Origin: Myotis daubentonii
Lineage: Eukaryota > Chordata > Mammalia > Chiroptera > Vespertilionidae
Reading direction: 5' to 3'
DNA length: 64,000 nucleotides
Assembly: GCF_963259705.1 (NCBI RefSeq)
Contig: NC_081846.1
Span: 90,904,641-90,968,640 of the forward strand
Both the position numbers and the translations under genes were made by a program. The notes beneath the pieces were generated by a model. It did no database searches and was not told the DNA's origin. It saw only the letters and a list, made by a program, of their open reading frames with translations. Shown one piece after another: positions 1 through 12,439 of the stretch (its first letter is position 1; the number at the start of each line of letters is the position of its first letter).

Positions 1-339
1 CATGTGGCTCTCCCCAGCTTTCTGTTTTCAAGGTTGAAATCATTGCCTTTAAGCTGTCTTTAATGAATAGAGTTGCTCAACTGGTTATCTTAACTTTGTT
101 TAAAATCTTGGAGGTGATCATAGTAGGTATAGTATCTAGATTTGGGGTTTAACAGTATAAGATGAATGAAGCAGGAATTCAAATTCCTGAAGTTGGGCTT
201 CCTGTTTGTATGTTGAAAACTGCACCTCCCACCGCCCCACCTCCTCAGGGAACTTGGACTCAGGTTCATAGAGGACGGGAGGCCCAGGCCTGTCAAAGTA
301 TGGATCAGAGGCAGGGCTAAAGGACCCTACGGAACCCAT
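1..339. other. Unique sequence, nothing recognised
   Basis: No repeat family, gene or RNA is recognised here. The short reverse-strand open frames have no recognisable motif and no coding character. Confidence 0.4.
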
Positions 340-1700
340 CTCAGCCCTGCCATCAGGCTTCGGAATTGCTGGGCTTGGTACTGGGTGTGAGGTACACCGA
401 CTTCCTGCAGAGGACTCAGGGCCGTGAGGCCTTGTTCTGAGGAGTCCGGCCTTGGGTCAACAGAGGCAGGATCCCAGGACCTACCAGGGCTCAAGGTGAG
501 GAACATGAGGGAGGAGAGAGGGACCCTGGACCCTAGAACAGAATCATCCCGCCTGGGCAGGATGATGACAACAGGTGATTTCTTTTCTTTCTTTTTTTTT
601 CTTTAAGAGATCCGTGGTTTAATCGTGGTCCACGGGTTCCAGAAGAGAACAGAGAGATGAGAAGTAGATGCAAAATCCAAGTCAGTACCTTAGCATGTCA
701 TTGACTGCACTCGGGGAGGGATTTGTCCCAGGAAAGTCTGTGCGTCCCTCAGGAGAGAAAGAAGCAGCAGGCTGCCTACAGGGCAGTCTTGGGCTCCCCA
801 GGGGTGCGGGCTCCTGGAGCAGGTTGACCACCTTCTGTCCGCTTCCCGGGGTGCAGCCTGGGTGCTCGGCGCTGGTGCAGGCGGCTTGGGCTCAGCGCGG
901 CACCAGGAGCCCGCGTGCCTCCATCCCCTCTGGGGCTGGCTCCTCCTGGCTGGTCAGGAGCCACAGGGCTGTGTGGTCCGGCACCTGGGCCTCCCCTTGA
1001 GGTGGCTGTGGGTCCTGGAGGCATGGTTCTGGGCCGCGTTCCTGGTCCCTCTCAGCTCCGGGAACCTCCCCATCCCAGGGGCCAGGCTGGCACAGCCGCC
1101 TGTGGGCCACTCAGCTCCGCTCCAGGAACCGGAGGGGGGTCACAGGAGGGGCGGCTCTGCGCAGGGAAGTTGTCCATGGCCCAGGCCCAGGCCTGTTCAC
1201 AGTTCAGGCCCGGGGCAGGGTGGGCTCCGGGCACACACACCACCTCCAAGACGGGTCTTCCAAGGTGGATGGATGCGCTTCCATGTCTTCAGCCTCCTGA
1301 GCAGCGGAGAGGTGAGGTGGGTGAAAGGGAGGAGGGAATAGACAAAGGGCGATTTCTGCATCCGTGTCTCAGAGACTCAGGGGTTTTGGTACAGGGAGCG
1401 GGGCCTCAGATACGCAGAGGACCGGCCCAAGTCCTGCCAGAGTCAAGGTGAGGACCCTGAGGAAACACTAATGGGGCTCTCGACGCCACAACAGGGGACC
1501 CCACCAAGGCCCTCCCCCGCTGTAAGCCCTGGGAGTCCCAGGCTGGGATGACCAGAGTGTTTTCTGACTTCCACAAACAGGTCTGAGAGATCCTGGGAAC
1601 ATGCTATCAGGAAAAGGGCCTCTGGTTCACAGAGAGGAGGTCCCAGGTCCTGCTGGAGTCAACCTCAGACGCAGAGGGGAGGTCGCTAGGCCTCTGCCTG
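340..1700 (+). other. MAGE-like 5' non-coding exon block (provisional)
   Basis: This GC-rich stretch carries one phrase three times: 'cccaggacctaccagggctc' near 473, 'cccaagtcctgccagagtca' near 1428 and 'cccaggtcctgctggagtca' near 1641. The first two are followed by 'aaggtgagga', which looks like an exon end with a GTGAG splice donor. Phrases such as 'gaggactcagggccgtgagg' and 'ctgaggagtccggcc' resemble, from memory, the untranslated first exons and the repeated promoter region of mammalian MAGE genes on the X chromosome. No MAGE homology domain is found downstream on the plus strand, so at best this is the detached 5' end of a gene or pseudogene. The open frames inside (862-1341, 915-1451) look like by-products of GC content. 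It could instead be an unrelated GC-rich repeat. Confidence 0.38.
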
Positions 1701-2939
1701 GCCAGGGCTGGAGGCTAAGGACCTCGGAATGGAGGCTAAGGACCTCCCAGCGACCGTGACCGCCTCTCCGCCCGCCCCTTCCCCCACCCTCTGCATTTGG
1801 TTGCCCTCTGGTTGTGATGGCCCTAGGCTGTTATTAGTATGGGTGGTCAGATAAATGCAAGTTACAGGAAGATCTTATTTCACAGGAAATACTTGGTTAT
1901 CTGTACAAGAAAATGTTAACTCTAAGAGTTGAACGGAGTTCGTTCACTACACTCAAACATCTAACTACAATAATAGGGGCCATAAGCTCTGCATCCATGA
2001 AGCCAACAGAAGGAAGTGAGAGAATGGCCCTTCACTCACGTGGTGGGTTTACAAAGTTAGCAAATGGTGAAGAAACAGAAACCTCTGTCAGGTCGCCAGT
2101 CCTTCCGCTAAGAAACAAACTTACTGCTCTGAGTCCAACCCAGGGCACGCTCGAGGTTCAGGCTGCAGCCTCTTTCAAGTTAGAATGCCGGCCTCTCCTC
2201 AGGTCTTGCCGTTTTCCTTGGCCAGCCCTGGGAAGAGCTGCTGCTGCTCTGTCCTTCTAGCTGCTCCTCCCTGTCTTTGTGTTCTCTGAGGCTCCAGCTC
2301 TGTGGCAGCATCTCCTGAGGGCAAGAGCCACAGGAGGTGTTTGAAGGCAGTGCCCCTTTGGTGAGCACACATCCTTGCTGCCCCGGGTGATCTGGAGATC
2401 GGCTCCCTATTCCCAGCAGTGCAGGGTGCACAAGACGTTCAGTTCTCCTGTGTCCTGCCAGGAAGAACAGCACATCCCCTCCTCCCAATGAATGTGAGCA
2501 CATTCGATAGGCTGAGCAGCTGTTTACACATACTCATCAGCTCGCCTCTTTGAGGGTCTCACCTGCAAGGACAAAGGCCTTGGCTCCCAGCCATTCTTTG
2601 CACACAGACATCTCATGCTTCTGCCAAGACAGAAGGCCCAAGGGAACACTGCCCTCGTCCTCGCCAAGAGGGGGATTCATAAGGAAGGAGTCTATTTCTT
2701 TCTACAACATATGTAAACAAAATGGTGATAACGGTGGGGCTTTTTATCCTATTCTTTTATTTAGTTCATGCAAAAACCAAACACACAAAAACACCCACAT
2801 TGCTCAATGAAGAAATAAAATCAGTGTCTTGCAGCTGCACTACAGTTCAAGACAGGTTTGAACTGAATCTGCAAAGAGTCATCAAAGCCAAAGGAATCTC
2901 TAGATCAGTCCCCAGCCTATCCCATCCCAATCACTCATC
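1701..2939. other. Mostly unique sequence
   Basis: No repeat is recognised with confidence. A minus-strand open frame of 107 codons at 2180-2503 contains a serine run but no known domain. I do not regard it as a gene. Confidence 0.4.
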
Positions 2940-2948
2940 AAGAAATGT

Positions 2949-3140
2949 TTAGCTCTAGCCGGTTTGCTCAGTGTGCAGGGTCCCAGGTTTGATTCCAATC
3001 AAGGGAACATGGCCCCATTGTAGGCTCTATCCCCAGTCGGAGGCATGCAGAAAGCAGCCTATCAATGATTCTCTCTCATCATTTCTATCTCTCTCTCCCT
3101 CTCCCTTCCTCTCTGAAATCAATACAAATATATATTTAAA
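2949..3140 (+). mobile_element. Ves-type tRNA-derived SINE
   Basis: The copy starts 'agctctagccggtttgctca' and has a B-box-like 'ggtttgattcc'. It continues through the typical 'ctctctcatcatttctatct' pyrimidine tract to an A/T-rich tail. It is flanked by a perfect 9-bp target duplication, aagaaatgt (2940-2948 and 3141-3149). Ves elements are RNA polymerase III SINEs of vesper bats, mobilised by L1 machinery. Confidence 0.92.
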
Positions 3141-3192
3141 AAGAAATGTCTGTATTTTCTGAGGCAATGACACAACTCAACTCCTTATTACA

Positions 3193-3330
3193 GGGTCCGA
3201 GAAACCAGAGATTAAATCTCAGCTCCACAGTTACCAACTTGGTCAACTGACTTAACCCTTCTTCATCCCACATCCTCATCTGTGAGTGGAATTAGTATTC
3301 TCACAACACAAGATTGTTAAGAGAAAATGT
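3193..3330 (+). repeat. MIR relic
   Basis: The order 'aaatctcagctccacagtta', 'ggtcaactgacttaaccctt', 'cctcatctgtgagtgg' follows the MIR core ('cccggctctgccacttac...gggcaagttacttaacc...cctcatctgtaaaatgg') in a heavily mutated copy. MIR is an ancient mammalian tRNA-derived SINE. Confidence 0.6.
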
Positions 3331-3915
3331 TTCTGACTGGGAGCATTTTGTGACCCTCCTGATGTGATGAATATAAAGACTGTGATCTTAATGAAGTTGT
3401 GGCGCCCAATGCATTGAGTATGAATGTGAGTGAGAAAAACCTGCTTTATTAACCAATATACAAATCAGAAAAAGGGGAATAATTCAGCTAAGATCACACA
3501 GCTATTCCATGAGGGTCAAGATCATAGTGCAAGACAACTAATGTTCTCAGGCAAGTCTCCTTTCACAGAAACACAGTCACTCATGTGCATGGATAGTGGG
3601 TTTACTGTGGTGCCCTACTTTAGAGAGCTTTTTAAAGAAATCAAACCTCAAAGAGGCTGCTGTAACTAATGTTTATGGAAATATTCTTTGATGTTTTATA
3701 CTTCTGAGGATTGCTACTATTATGACAATATCACCTTCCTTCCTTTCAATTTACAAATAGGACACTAATCAAACAGTGTTAAGGCATATTCTGTTTTCAT
3801 TCAATGCTAGTTTACCCTGAACATATCATAGCATATTACTATGCACCGAAGAAAGAGAGTCTCTATGTTGACCTTAGAAGCCTTGTTGGTGAAATAGAGC
3901 ATATATTCAAAGTCC
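3331..3915. other. Nothing recognised
   Basis: AT-rich sequence with short open frames only. No repeat family or gene is recognised. Confidence 0.35.
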
Positions 3916-4453
3916 ATATTTTTCTGTGTATAAGATGTTATATTTTTTCTAAAATCGTAAACCTGAAAATCAAGGGGCATCTAATACATGAAAGTCAGCT
4001 GAAGAGGGAGCTGCAAGTGTGCATAGCTGCCCACACCTTGTCAAACAGGCTTCCTCCAATCATGAGCCTTGTTGTTACTTACATCAGCTGATGCCGTAAT
4101 TGGAGGTGGAGGTGGAGAGTGTGCAGATGCAACAGGGACCAGAGCGTTCTGAGACTATAAATATGTGGAAAAAATAAAAAGGTAAATACCTGTAAGCGAT
4201 GGTCTTACTCTGTAAAGTTCAAACTGAATATAATCAGCTCTGCAAAAGAGCATGGAAATCGAGCTGCAGAGAGACCATTTGGACCTCTTCCCACTGATTG
4301 TGTGATCAGACAGTGGATAAAACAGGAAGAACAACTCCTTAAGATGCCAAAAAGAAGAAGGCCTTGCAAGGAAAATCAGCAAAATGTTTAAAATATTGAT
4401 TTCTTAATTTTGGGTTGGAAAAGTGGGGGGGCGTCTTATACACAGAAAAATAT
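3916..4453. mobile_element. Possible decayed DNA transposon with inverted ends
   Basis: A 20-bp sequence, atatttttctgtgtataaga, at 3916-3935 recurs as its exact reverse complement at 4434-4453. The reverse-strand side continues into a G-run; a second 'aaaatcaaggggcatctaat' phrase follows the left arm. The 'tgtgtataagacgccc' type phrase resembles dispersed DNA-transposon sequence in mammals, but I cannot name the family. No transposase is visible between the arms. Confidence 0.35.
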
Positions 4454-7400
4454 GCTATATGAAAAAAAATAATACAAAATTAAAATGATTTCATGTCAGA
4501 AAGGTTCTGGGGCTCACAATTAGTGTAGAGGAGCTTGGAGAATGCTGGAGTGTAGATTGGCATATGAGAGGTGACCAGATGTCCTGCTGGCCCAGATGAG
4601 TCTAATGTGTGCATTTTTTCCAGCCATGATGATTAATTACCTTCCTTTCACTCTGAAATTATAGGTTCACTCCCAAAGGGCAGATACTTCATGGGAAAAA
4701 TTCAGCTTGAATGAAAGGAAGGGCAGGTAGCTGATGGAAGACGGAGTGGAGCTGTGGGGGTGGAGGCTGAGTCAGGTGACCCAAAGGTTTGGCAGCGCAG
4801 TTTCAGGCTTGGGAAGGACACTGCTGCCAAGGGACAGAGCCTGCCCTCCCCTTGTTCCCTCTCCTGGCCACTCATCTCAGAGTCAGCACTTTAAAGCCAC
4901 CCGGATTCAACACTGAAAGCAAAGGCCATTTCTTAGAGACTAGGAAGGAATAGAAGATGATCAGATACATACCCTGAAATGTATTTACAATTTATACTTT
5001 TAGTAGCAAATCCTCGACACAGAAAGAGAGAATTCAGAAAAAGGCTCCCAAAGTCTAAATACCACACTAATATGCAGCCATGAATTTGGCCAGTTGGCAA
5101 TCTATCCAGAAGGAAGCTGAGGCCTTACAGGGATTTAATACCAAAAGACATTTCTCTGCCTCTGTGAATGAAATCTACTGTGATTGTGCGGCTCTCTTGA
5201 GATTAGGGGCAGTATCAGTTTATTCATTGGCAACAGTGACAGAAAGCCTATTAGAATGTAAGATAGGTCAGCTGGAGCACCCTTCCCTCCATGATCAGAT
5301 AGGAAAAGAAAAAACCCAGATAAGAAGATTTAAAGCAATCATTTTGGAGCTTCAATTAAGGCTTCCTTATCCTATTTAACATGCTTTCAGCCCTTCCATC
5401 TTAAACCACAACTCTATTACCCTTAATCTAGTGCCTTGTCCTGGACCAGGGGTGCCTGCTAACTTTGGCAATATCTGTACATTATGCTATAGTTAAGGCC
5501 ACCTTAAAACAGAGATGAAGCAAACACGTGAATACAATTTTGGAAATGTTGGGAAGTCCTCTCACCTTCCCTTGTCTTCCTTTATCCCCTTGTAGATAAC
5601 TAAAATGATCTCTATTAAATCTTCTCAAACACTGTCAAAGTGCATAACATTGTCTTATTTTAGAGAAGGGGGTGAAGATTCCTGGAGTTGAGGAGTAATG
5701 TGTCCAGAGTCACATGGTTTTCCATCTGACCTGCCAATGGGGCAAGAGATTGGCTTGGACCAGGGCCCATGGGGTTGTCACACTCTTCCTTGGCTTTAAA
5801 GATTCATCACTTCAAAGGATTTGACTCATGAGCATGACCATCTCTGGAGAAGAACTGCACCTTCATCTGTTCCTTAATGTGAGAGGACTTTGTCTTAGCC
5901 TTTCTTATCAGTAAACTTAAGGCTGTATTATGTGTTGAGAACGTAGGGTGGGGGAGCCTCAGAGGAAGTGAAGCTGGCCTTGTGGAAGGAGCAGTGGCAT
6001 TGGCTCAGAGAGCCCTCTCTTCACAGCGTGACATGCCCTTGGCAGCCTGGCAGCCTGAGAGAGGGTTCTTCTGTTTGTTTTGCTACATCTCTGTTCTACT
6101 TCCTTCTGCAAAAGGGGCTGCTAAGGTTAGCAAACCACGGATAAACCTGGCACAAATAGGTATGCAGTACAGTATAGCTTTGTTTCTAGAAGTTGTAAAG
6201 TTTTGAATTTGCTAACTTCAAAACCAAGGGAAAGACTCCAGAGAAATGGAGAATGTGAGGCGAAAGAGGATTGCTCTCTGGGGCCTGGGTTTTTCTGAGA
6301 TCCCTGCTATGTTTGCAGAAAGCATGGGAATGAGCACTTTAAACTTGGTCTGACAAATAGGAACAATATTGCCAGAATCATTCAATATGCAAACACTTGA
6401 AAAATAAGCAAGAGTTATTAGGATGTAAAACATATCTGTGCTTGACATCCTGCCTAATGTTTCATGATTTAATTAGTAATATCATTTCCCTGGACTTATG
6501 GTTATCAATCATGATACAGTTATTTCATTTCTGGCTGCCTAAATATAGCTGATAGAGTTCTGGCATGGTTCCCTTTGCAGGGATGAGTGAGACTTTTCAA
6601 GGATAAAATGGCATCAAGAAGAAATGAGAGCGACCGCTGTGTATAACCAGCCACGAGTCATGCCACCAAGTAATTTCACCTTTAATACATCCACAGCTAT
6701 TTAGCATCTCTTCTCTTCCCATCCCGTATCAGCTGACATGGAACGGCCAGTAAAAAGCTTACAAAAGAGCTGAGGTGGGAAAATGAACATACAAAGCCAA
6801 TTAATCTAATTAACTGTGGTAATAGTACCAGGCATCTGCCCGGTACAGCTCACAGCAGGCGCTTCTACAGAAGTGATTTGGTATAACTTCATTTAATTAG
6901 CGCTAAGTGCTCAATTGTTTGGTACACAATATAAAACTCAGGGGATGTTCCTGGACAGAAAGGGCAGCCTGGGTGGCAGTGTTTGGAGAGCTCCAGGTCT
7001 GGGCGTAGGCTACCAGGTTGAGTGCATTGGAGAGTTCAAGGCAGGGGACAGGGGCAAAGTAGTCCTTAGCTCATTTTCTGTGGCGCATCTCACCATGCGA
7101 AACACTTCAACATTCTCCCAACTCCAGCCTCTTCTGAAGCTGCATTAAGCACTTGGCCACAAAGCATGGGTCTTCAGGTTTGTGTCACTCCTCAGCGATG
7201 ATAAAGTCCTGGAAGCCAGACGTGAGCAGTGATTGGGATGACGGGCAGACTTCAATGAAATCAAAATGCACCGCAGGAGGAAGCCTCAGATACATTTCAG
7301 AGATGAAACTAAGTTTGGAAATCAGGGAAAAGAAATAAACACATGTGCTGGAAGACCACCTGGATAGGAAGTGTTGGGCCTTGGCACCTGTAGTTTGCAT

Positions 7401-8070
7401 GAATGAGATGGGCAGGCTGTGCCTAAAGCAGACTGAGTTAGGACAATCACAGGAGGCTATGAATGCCTTTAACTGTGTTAACTGTAGCAAAAGCCATTGG
7501 TGTGTGTGCATGATACCAAAAGCTTCCCTCCTTTCAAGATAAAGAAGTGCTGCCAGTCAGCTGGAAGAGGCCAAGGCTGGGAACACAGTCGATGGCAAAC
7601 CAGTTGTGACACTATTATTAATTCTCATATCTGTCTAACTCCCCAATCTCCCCTCCAACCCCACTGAAGAGACACAGTAGTAGATTCACACATACAGCCT
7701 CTCTTTGGAAAAAACACTAGAGTGTGGGTGATTGCATGCCCAGGACTTCTTTGGGGGTCACATAACAAGCTATCCAGCACACTTGTCTCCATCCAGTTGA
7801 TATCTACTTTTCTTTTATGCCAAAGCTGTATTCTGAATCTTTCAAACACACAAGCTCACTTTGGTTTCATTAACATCATGTACCAGGCCTATATGACCAC
7901 CATAGAGGTTGTTGTGGTTGTTGGTTTGGGCCAAGTTAGCAATGCTTCTTTCTGCACCTTAGTTTCCTCACCTGTAAATCATCTCGTGAGATCAGATAAT
8001 TCCTAGACTCTATGTAACTCTATTTTATCCCGAAGACTAATAAGCTCTTTTACCTAAATCCATTCACATT
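4454..8070. other. Mostly unique sequence with weak relics
   Basis: No gene or recent insertion is seen. A possible MIR relic in reverse lies near 5630-5760 ('tccagagtcacatggttttc'). A forward MIR relic lies near 7930-8020 ('ttagtttcctcacctgtaaa'). The open frame at 5080-5379 (99 codons) has no recognisable domain and is probably chance. Confidence 0.4.
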
Positions 8071-8083
8071 TTATGATCTTTTA

Positions 8084-8310
8084 TTTTATTTATTTTATTT
8101 TTTTAATATATTTTATTGATTTTTTACAGAGAAGAAGGGAGAGGGATAGAGAGTTAGAAACATCGATGAGAGAGATCGACCAGCTGCCTCCTGCACGCCC
8201 CCCAGTGGGGATGTGCCCGCAACCAAGGTACATGCCCTTAACCGGAATCAAACCTGGGACCCCTGAGTCCGCAGGCCGATGCTCTATCCACTGAGCCAAA
8301 CCGGTTCGGC
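8084..8310 (-). mobile_element. Ves-type SINE, reverse orientation
   Basis: Read on the minus strand, it starts at 'gccgaaccggtttggctcag' and includes 'gataga' and 'caggtttgattccggttaag'. A pyrimidine tract and a T/A-rich tail follow. A perfect 13-bp target duplication, ttatgatctttta, flanks it (8071-8083, 8311-8323). The open frame on its minus strand is SINE sequence, not a gene. Confidence 0.94.
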
Positions 8311-8669
8311 TTATGATCTTTTAAAATATAGCTGATGTATCATGTCCTTCAAAAATATTTGAACCGACCTAGCTTTTCTCCATTCTCCCACCTGCTACTC
8401 CCTTATTCCCCAAGGATGCCAAATCAATGTTACTTATCCTTTCCAGATTTTCCTCCTCAAATGTCCACTCTCCCTCATGGTCTCTGTTCTGCATGGCTCT
8501 GCATCGGCTCTGGGAGTGATGAGCAGCCTGGTTGAGCAGCACCTACTCTGTGTGCCCATAGCACCGCAGTCACCTTTATTATCAGACTTCACATCGCTCT
8601 CTCCAGAACTGCTGTATCTGTCATTTTATCAGATTCTGACATCCTCAAAGCTGGTGGTCCACCCCAGAG

Positions 8670-8830
8670 CAGCGGTTCTCAATCCGGTCTGCAGAGCAGA
8701 GCGATCTGGGAGCCTCCAGCATCCCAAAACCCAGGTCACTCCTTAGAACAACTAAACTGGGAACATGGGTGAGCCCTCACTATGAGTATTGTTTAAGCCC
8801 CTCAGACATTTCTGAGTGTGAAAAACACTG
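8670..8830. mobile_element. Ancient hAT element (MER5/MER20-like)
   Basis: The left end 'cagcggttctcaatcc' and the right end 'gtgtgaaaaacactg' form imperfect inverted termini of the CAGNGGTTCTCA type seen in hAT-Charlie MITEs such as MER5 and MER20. No 8-bp duplication survives, as expected for an old copy. Exact family is uncertain. Confidence 0.5.
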
Positions 8831-9174
8831 TCTTACAGTGTCTAACTATTTAGGAATTTTTGTTCACATATGAGTGAATTCATTAATTTCTGGTAAAAAT
8901 CTCCAGTAATGGTTTCTTCTCTCCCTTTTTGACCACTGCACTTTTTGCCCACACACTTTGAGATTCTGATCTTATTAAATAAAATACTATGTGATGGTCT
9001 ATCTTAAATCACTTTTGCCTATGACATGGTACTACACATGTAGAATTTGGTAATCTTTTGTTACATCAGTCATTCAGGCTCATCATTCCTAAAAATTCTT
9101 AAAACTAGCAAGTGTTTTGTTTCTACTGTTGTTAACAGGACTCATTCATCCCACTCCATCAAAATATGCAGTAC

Positions 9175-9545
9175 ATACAGGTGTTTACTAGGTGCTATGG
9201 ATTGTTCTAAGGATCAGGCATACAACAGTGGCCAAGAAAGAAAACCCCTCATAGGAATGTCCATTCAAATGGGAAAGCAGAGACAATAAATGAGTCATCA
9301 GAAACCTAAGCAATGAACCGACATGTCAGTTACTGTGTGCCTGGCAAGCAAAGCAGCAGGGTGATACCATGGGCAGGACTGACAACAGGCTTTACTGTGG
9401 GTGTCAGGCAACACGGGTGGATTAGAGGAAGCAGAGATAGAAGAGCGCCCGTGAGAGCCAGCCTCACAGAGACCGGGGCAGAGGGAGCAGGAAGTGCACA
9501 GGCCTTGCCAAGGCGGCCTCTGCAGGAGGCAGGGTGAGTGTGCAG
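9175..9545 (+). repeat. Ancient mammalian dispersed repeat, family not named
   Basis: The phrases 'gtgctatggattgttctaag', 'catacaacagtggccaagaa' and 'gcagagacaataaatgag' follow a pattern common across mammals ('tgttctaggcactgggga', 'cagcagtgaacaaaacagac', 'gacagacaataaac'). A later 'ggaagtgcacaggccttgcc' also fits. The copy is old and diverged. The open frames here are not coding. Confidence 0.4.
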
Positions 9546-9654
9546 TATCACAGATGAGATGGAAGTGCGTCTGACATGTCTGGTTCTTCCAGGCCCTAAG
9601 AAGCACTATGCACAAAAGAGTAGTGGAAGCCTGGGCAAAGCTTTTTGACCCCAT

Positions 9655-9805
9655 TTACTACATATGTAATCCTGGACAAATTACGTAGCCCCTGTGAACC
9701 TCAGCTTCCCTCTCCGAAGCAGGGATGTGATTTTACCTTGAGTTACTATGAAGAGTAAATGAGTTAATGCGTGTAAATACCAAGACTGAGTGGGCCCTCA
9801 GCCAT
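9655..9805 (+). repeat. MIR relic
   Basis: The string 'taatcctggacaaattacgt', then 'cctcagcttccctctcc', then 'agagtaaatgagttaatgcg' tracks the MIR consensus through its core and 3' part. Confidence 0.7.
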
Positions 9806-10248
9806 GTTAATTCTCCTCTCCCTTAACTCAGTGTGCCTCACATACAGGTCTCCACAGTCACAAAGCAGGTTGCTTGGATTCAGGCACGGCCTGCTCCCCG
9901 AGCTATTTTCCCTTGACCTTCCACTACCCTTATTCCTTTTCAAATGCTCAGACTTCGCACATGCAGATTGAGTCGTGACGGTTCAGCAAGTGAGCTGGCT
10001 CACTGTCATGTCACCTCCTTGCTGGGAAACAAGGCTCACAATGTGTAAACCCTCTTATTATACTGCCAGCAACCCAGTGACAGTGTCCTCTAAAGGAGCA
10101 GGGCTGAGAGGACTTGTCGCCTTCTTGAAGTCAGATGCAGGGAATGTAGCTTACAGAAATAACAGCTGTGGCTTTTAAGACTCTTCAGCTATCAAAATAT
10201 TGAAGAATACACATTGGTTTTTAAATGGTTGTGTGTGTTTATATAATA

Positions 10249-10520
10249 CTAGAGGCCTTGTGCATGAAATTCATGCACGGGTATGGCCCCTAGGCCTGAT
10301 CTGCGATCAAGAACATCTTCCCCAGCTGCCCGCAGCTGGCCCTGCCCCACACCACCACCCACCTCCAGTCCCCCATTCGCCATCAGGCAATCAGAGCCTG
10401 CCGGCCAGGGAAAGGGACCAAAAGGTGGTCAGTGCACCTCATAGTGACTGGTCGATCAGTCGTTCTGGTCATTCTGCCATTAAGGTCAATTTGCATATTA
10501 CCCTTTTACATCCTATGTGT
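10249..10520 (-). mobile_element. Non-autonomous Helitron, minus strand
   Basis: On the plus strand it opens with A|CTAGAGGCC at 10248/10249, the reverse complement of a Helitron 3' end. The 3' hairpin palindrome 'gtgcatgaaattcatgcac' is adjacent. The 5' side is marked by the reverse complement of 'gggtaatatgcaaattgac'. The exact 5' end is blurred: a second Helitron-like 5' start, 'tcctatataataaa', lies at about 10524 next to a TA-rich tract. It encodes no Rep/helicase and would depend on proteins from another copy. Confidence 0.82.
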
Positions 10521-10639
10521 ACATCCTATATAATAAATATATATATGATATATATATATATATTGTTTTTTTATAATTTTTTTATTTGTTTTGTTTTTTA
10601 CATAAGTGCCGCCTACACAAGTAGCCACTTTGTAATAAA

Positions 10640-12439
10640 TCACTAAGCTAAGCAGTTTTCTTTGTAAGCTTATTTTTAGGATCACAAATTTAATCAGAAA
10701 CTAAAAAGAAGTAAAAAGCCTCAACAAATGAGCGAAACTGATACACGGAAGACCAGCATCTGATTTGCTGAGAAACTGGACGGTAAGCAGGAGAGCAGCC
10801 CATGGCGGTGCCTCCTCCCTAAGGGCTCAGCAGGCAGTGAGAACACCTCTTAAGTAAAGTTTTCTGGCTTCTGGTCAAAGAGTGAACATTGCCTTATGTT
10901 TGAGAGAGAGGGCGGGGTCCAAGCTAGACATCCATGTCCAAGTACACAGTCAACTACAGGACAGGCTGAGGCGGGCTTTAGGAGCTGGGGCGGGAAAGCA
11001 ATGGCTTAGAGAATGAAAGCACATAATGTGAAGCAAAGAGAAACCAGAGTAGTTGCCTGGCAGGTAGCCCTGGGAAGATTCGGGAAGCCAGCCAGGGACT
11101 GGAGTGCTTGGGCTCTTTAGTTTGACAGCTGTGCCCGCAGGTGTATGTGAATAACCTGAAGGGAAGGAAATATTCTGTTAGCCCTCAAAGTTGACATTTT
11201 CCTGGGAAGGCACATTAAACCCCACCCTTATAGTCAGAGCATCACGAGATTCCAGCAGACTCCTGGAGTGGGACTGTGATGTCAGGGAGGGGCAAACCTC
11301 AGCAGGTGCATCGCCCCAGGGTGTGTCTGGGGCAGGACAGGTGGCAGGGACTGTGCAGCCCGTAGCGGCGGCTGTGCTGAACTGTGAGGGATGAAAGCCC
11401 TGAACGGTCACATTTTAGAGGCCCAGGGTTTGGAGAAAGTGTGAAGTCAGAAGAGAAAGCTGTGGTTTCGAAGGGAGCCCCGTTCTGATTCCTGCGGAGA
11501 AGGCAGGCAGGAAGCGTGGTGTCACAGAAAACTTTCCGACACCCGCGTGTGCCATCTGCCGGGGCCGCAGGCTCCGGTGCTCAGCCTCTGGCTGCGCGGC
11601 CCCTGGCTCTGCCCAGCCATCTTGTTGTTCATGAGGCCGCTCTCAGCTGCCCACACCTCTCAGGGCAGGTGAGGCAAAGCGCAATGGCTCACATCCTAGG
11701 CGATCTCAGGAGTCTGATGGCCAGTGCAGCGGCAAATACCCCTGTCGCAGACGTGCTCACAGTGTCCAGGTGACAGGCATTGCACGGTGTCGGGCTCAGT
11801 CACTACAGGCTGGCACTGAGCACACATCACAGCCAGAAAGGAGACCCTCATCTCTGTGGGATCACAGTCACTGCGCAGGGTCTCACTGGAAGAGACGGAG
11901 CTGTGCGTCAGCCTGCTCTCCGCACGGGCTCCCCGAAGTCTCAGGAACCAGCACACCCCACACTCACAGCGGCTCCCCTTTGTGTGTGTTCTCCCTTTGC
12001 TCTCTGGGTCTTTCCAAAATAAGTGTGTATGGAATTTGCCCAAATTATTTCATTTTTTTCACTGTCTGCCAGCCGGATAATAGCAGGCATGTGATCCAGG
12101 GTTTAGTTAAGTGCTTCACCCAGCAGTCTTTATGCTACATAAATTATTCATACAGCACCGCCCAGAACAAACTGCACTTTGATTATACAGTCATTTTTCA
12201 GTCCATTCATTTACCAGACAGGGATCACGGGAGGTCAGAGGGCCACACTTGCGAATGGAAAATGAATGCAGGCTCCTCACTGCTCTGTGTCCCCAGCTCC
12301 CCTTTCTGGTGGTAAGCTCTCTATCAAGGCCTTTGTAAAGATCAAATAAAGTAAGAGATATGAAAGGGTTTTGAATGGCACTGTACTGAATAAACAGAGA
12401 TGGTTGACCTTGGGAGGTACACTCTTAAAGTAGAATTCT
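10640..12439. other. Unique sequence, nothing certain
   Basis: No mobile element is recognised with confidence. The stretch 11510-11760 is GC-rich. A minus-strand frame (11696-12043) ends in a cysteine-rich segment but matches no family I know. A terminal 'ctctatcaaggcctttgtaa' phrase near 12320 is generic. Confidence 0.35.

Noticed and set aside
2180..2503. Minus-strand frame with a serine run, considered as part of a MAGE protein
   Set aside because: No MAGE homology domain or other diagnostic motif; the serine run alone is weak.
10249..10267. Repeated palindromes next to CTAG ends, considered as CRISPR repeats or terminators
   Set aside because: They are the conserved 3' hairpins of Helitrons, scattered in both orientations, with no spacer array.
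11696..12043. Minus-strand frame ending in a cysteine-rich segment, considered as a zinc-binding protein
   Set aside because: Cysteine/histidine spacing fits no zinc-finger or EGF pattern I know, and no neighbouring exon is seen.
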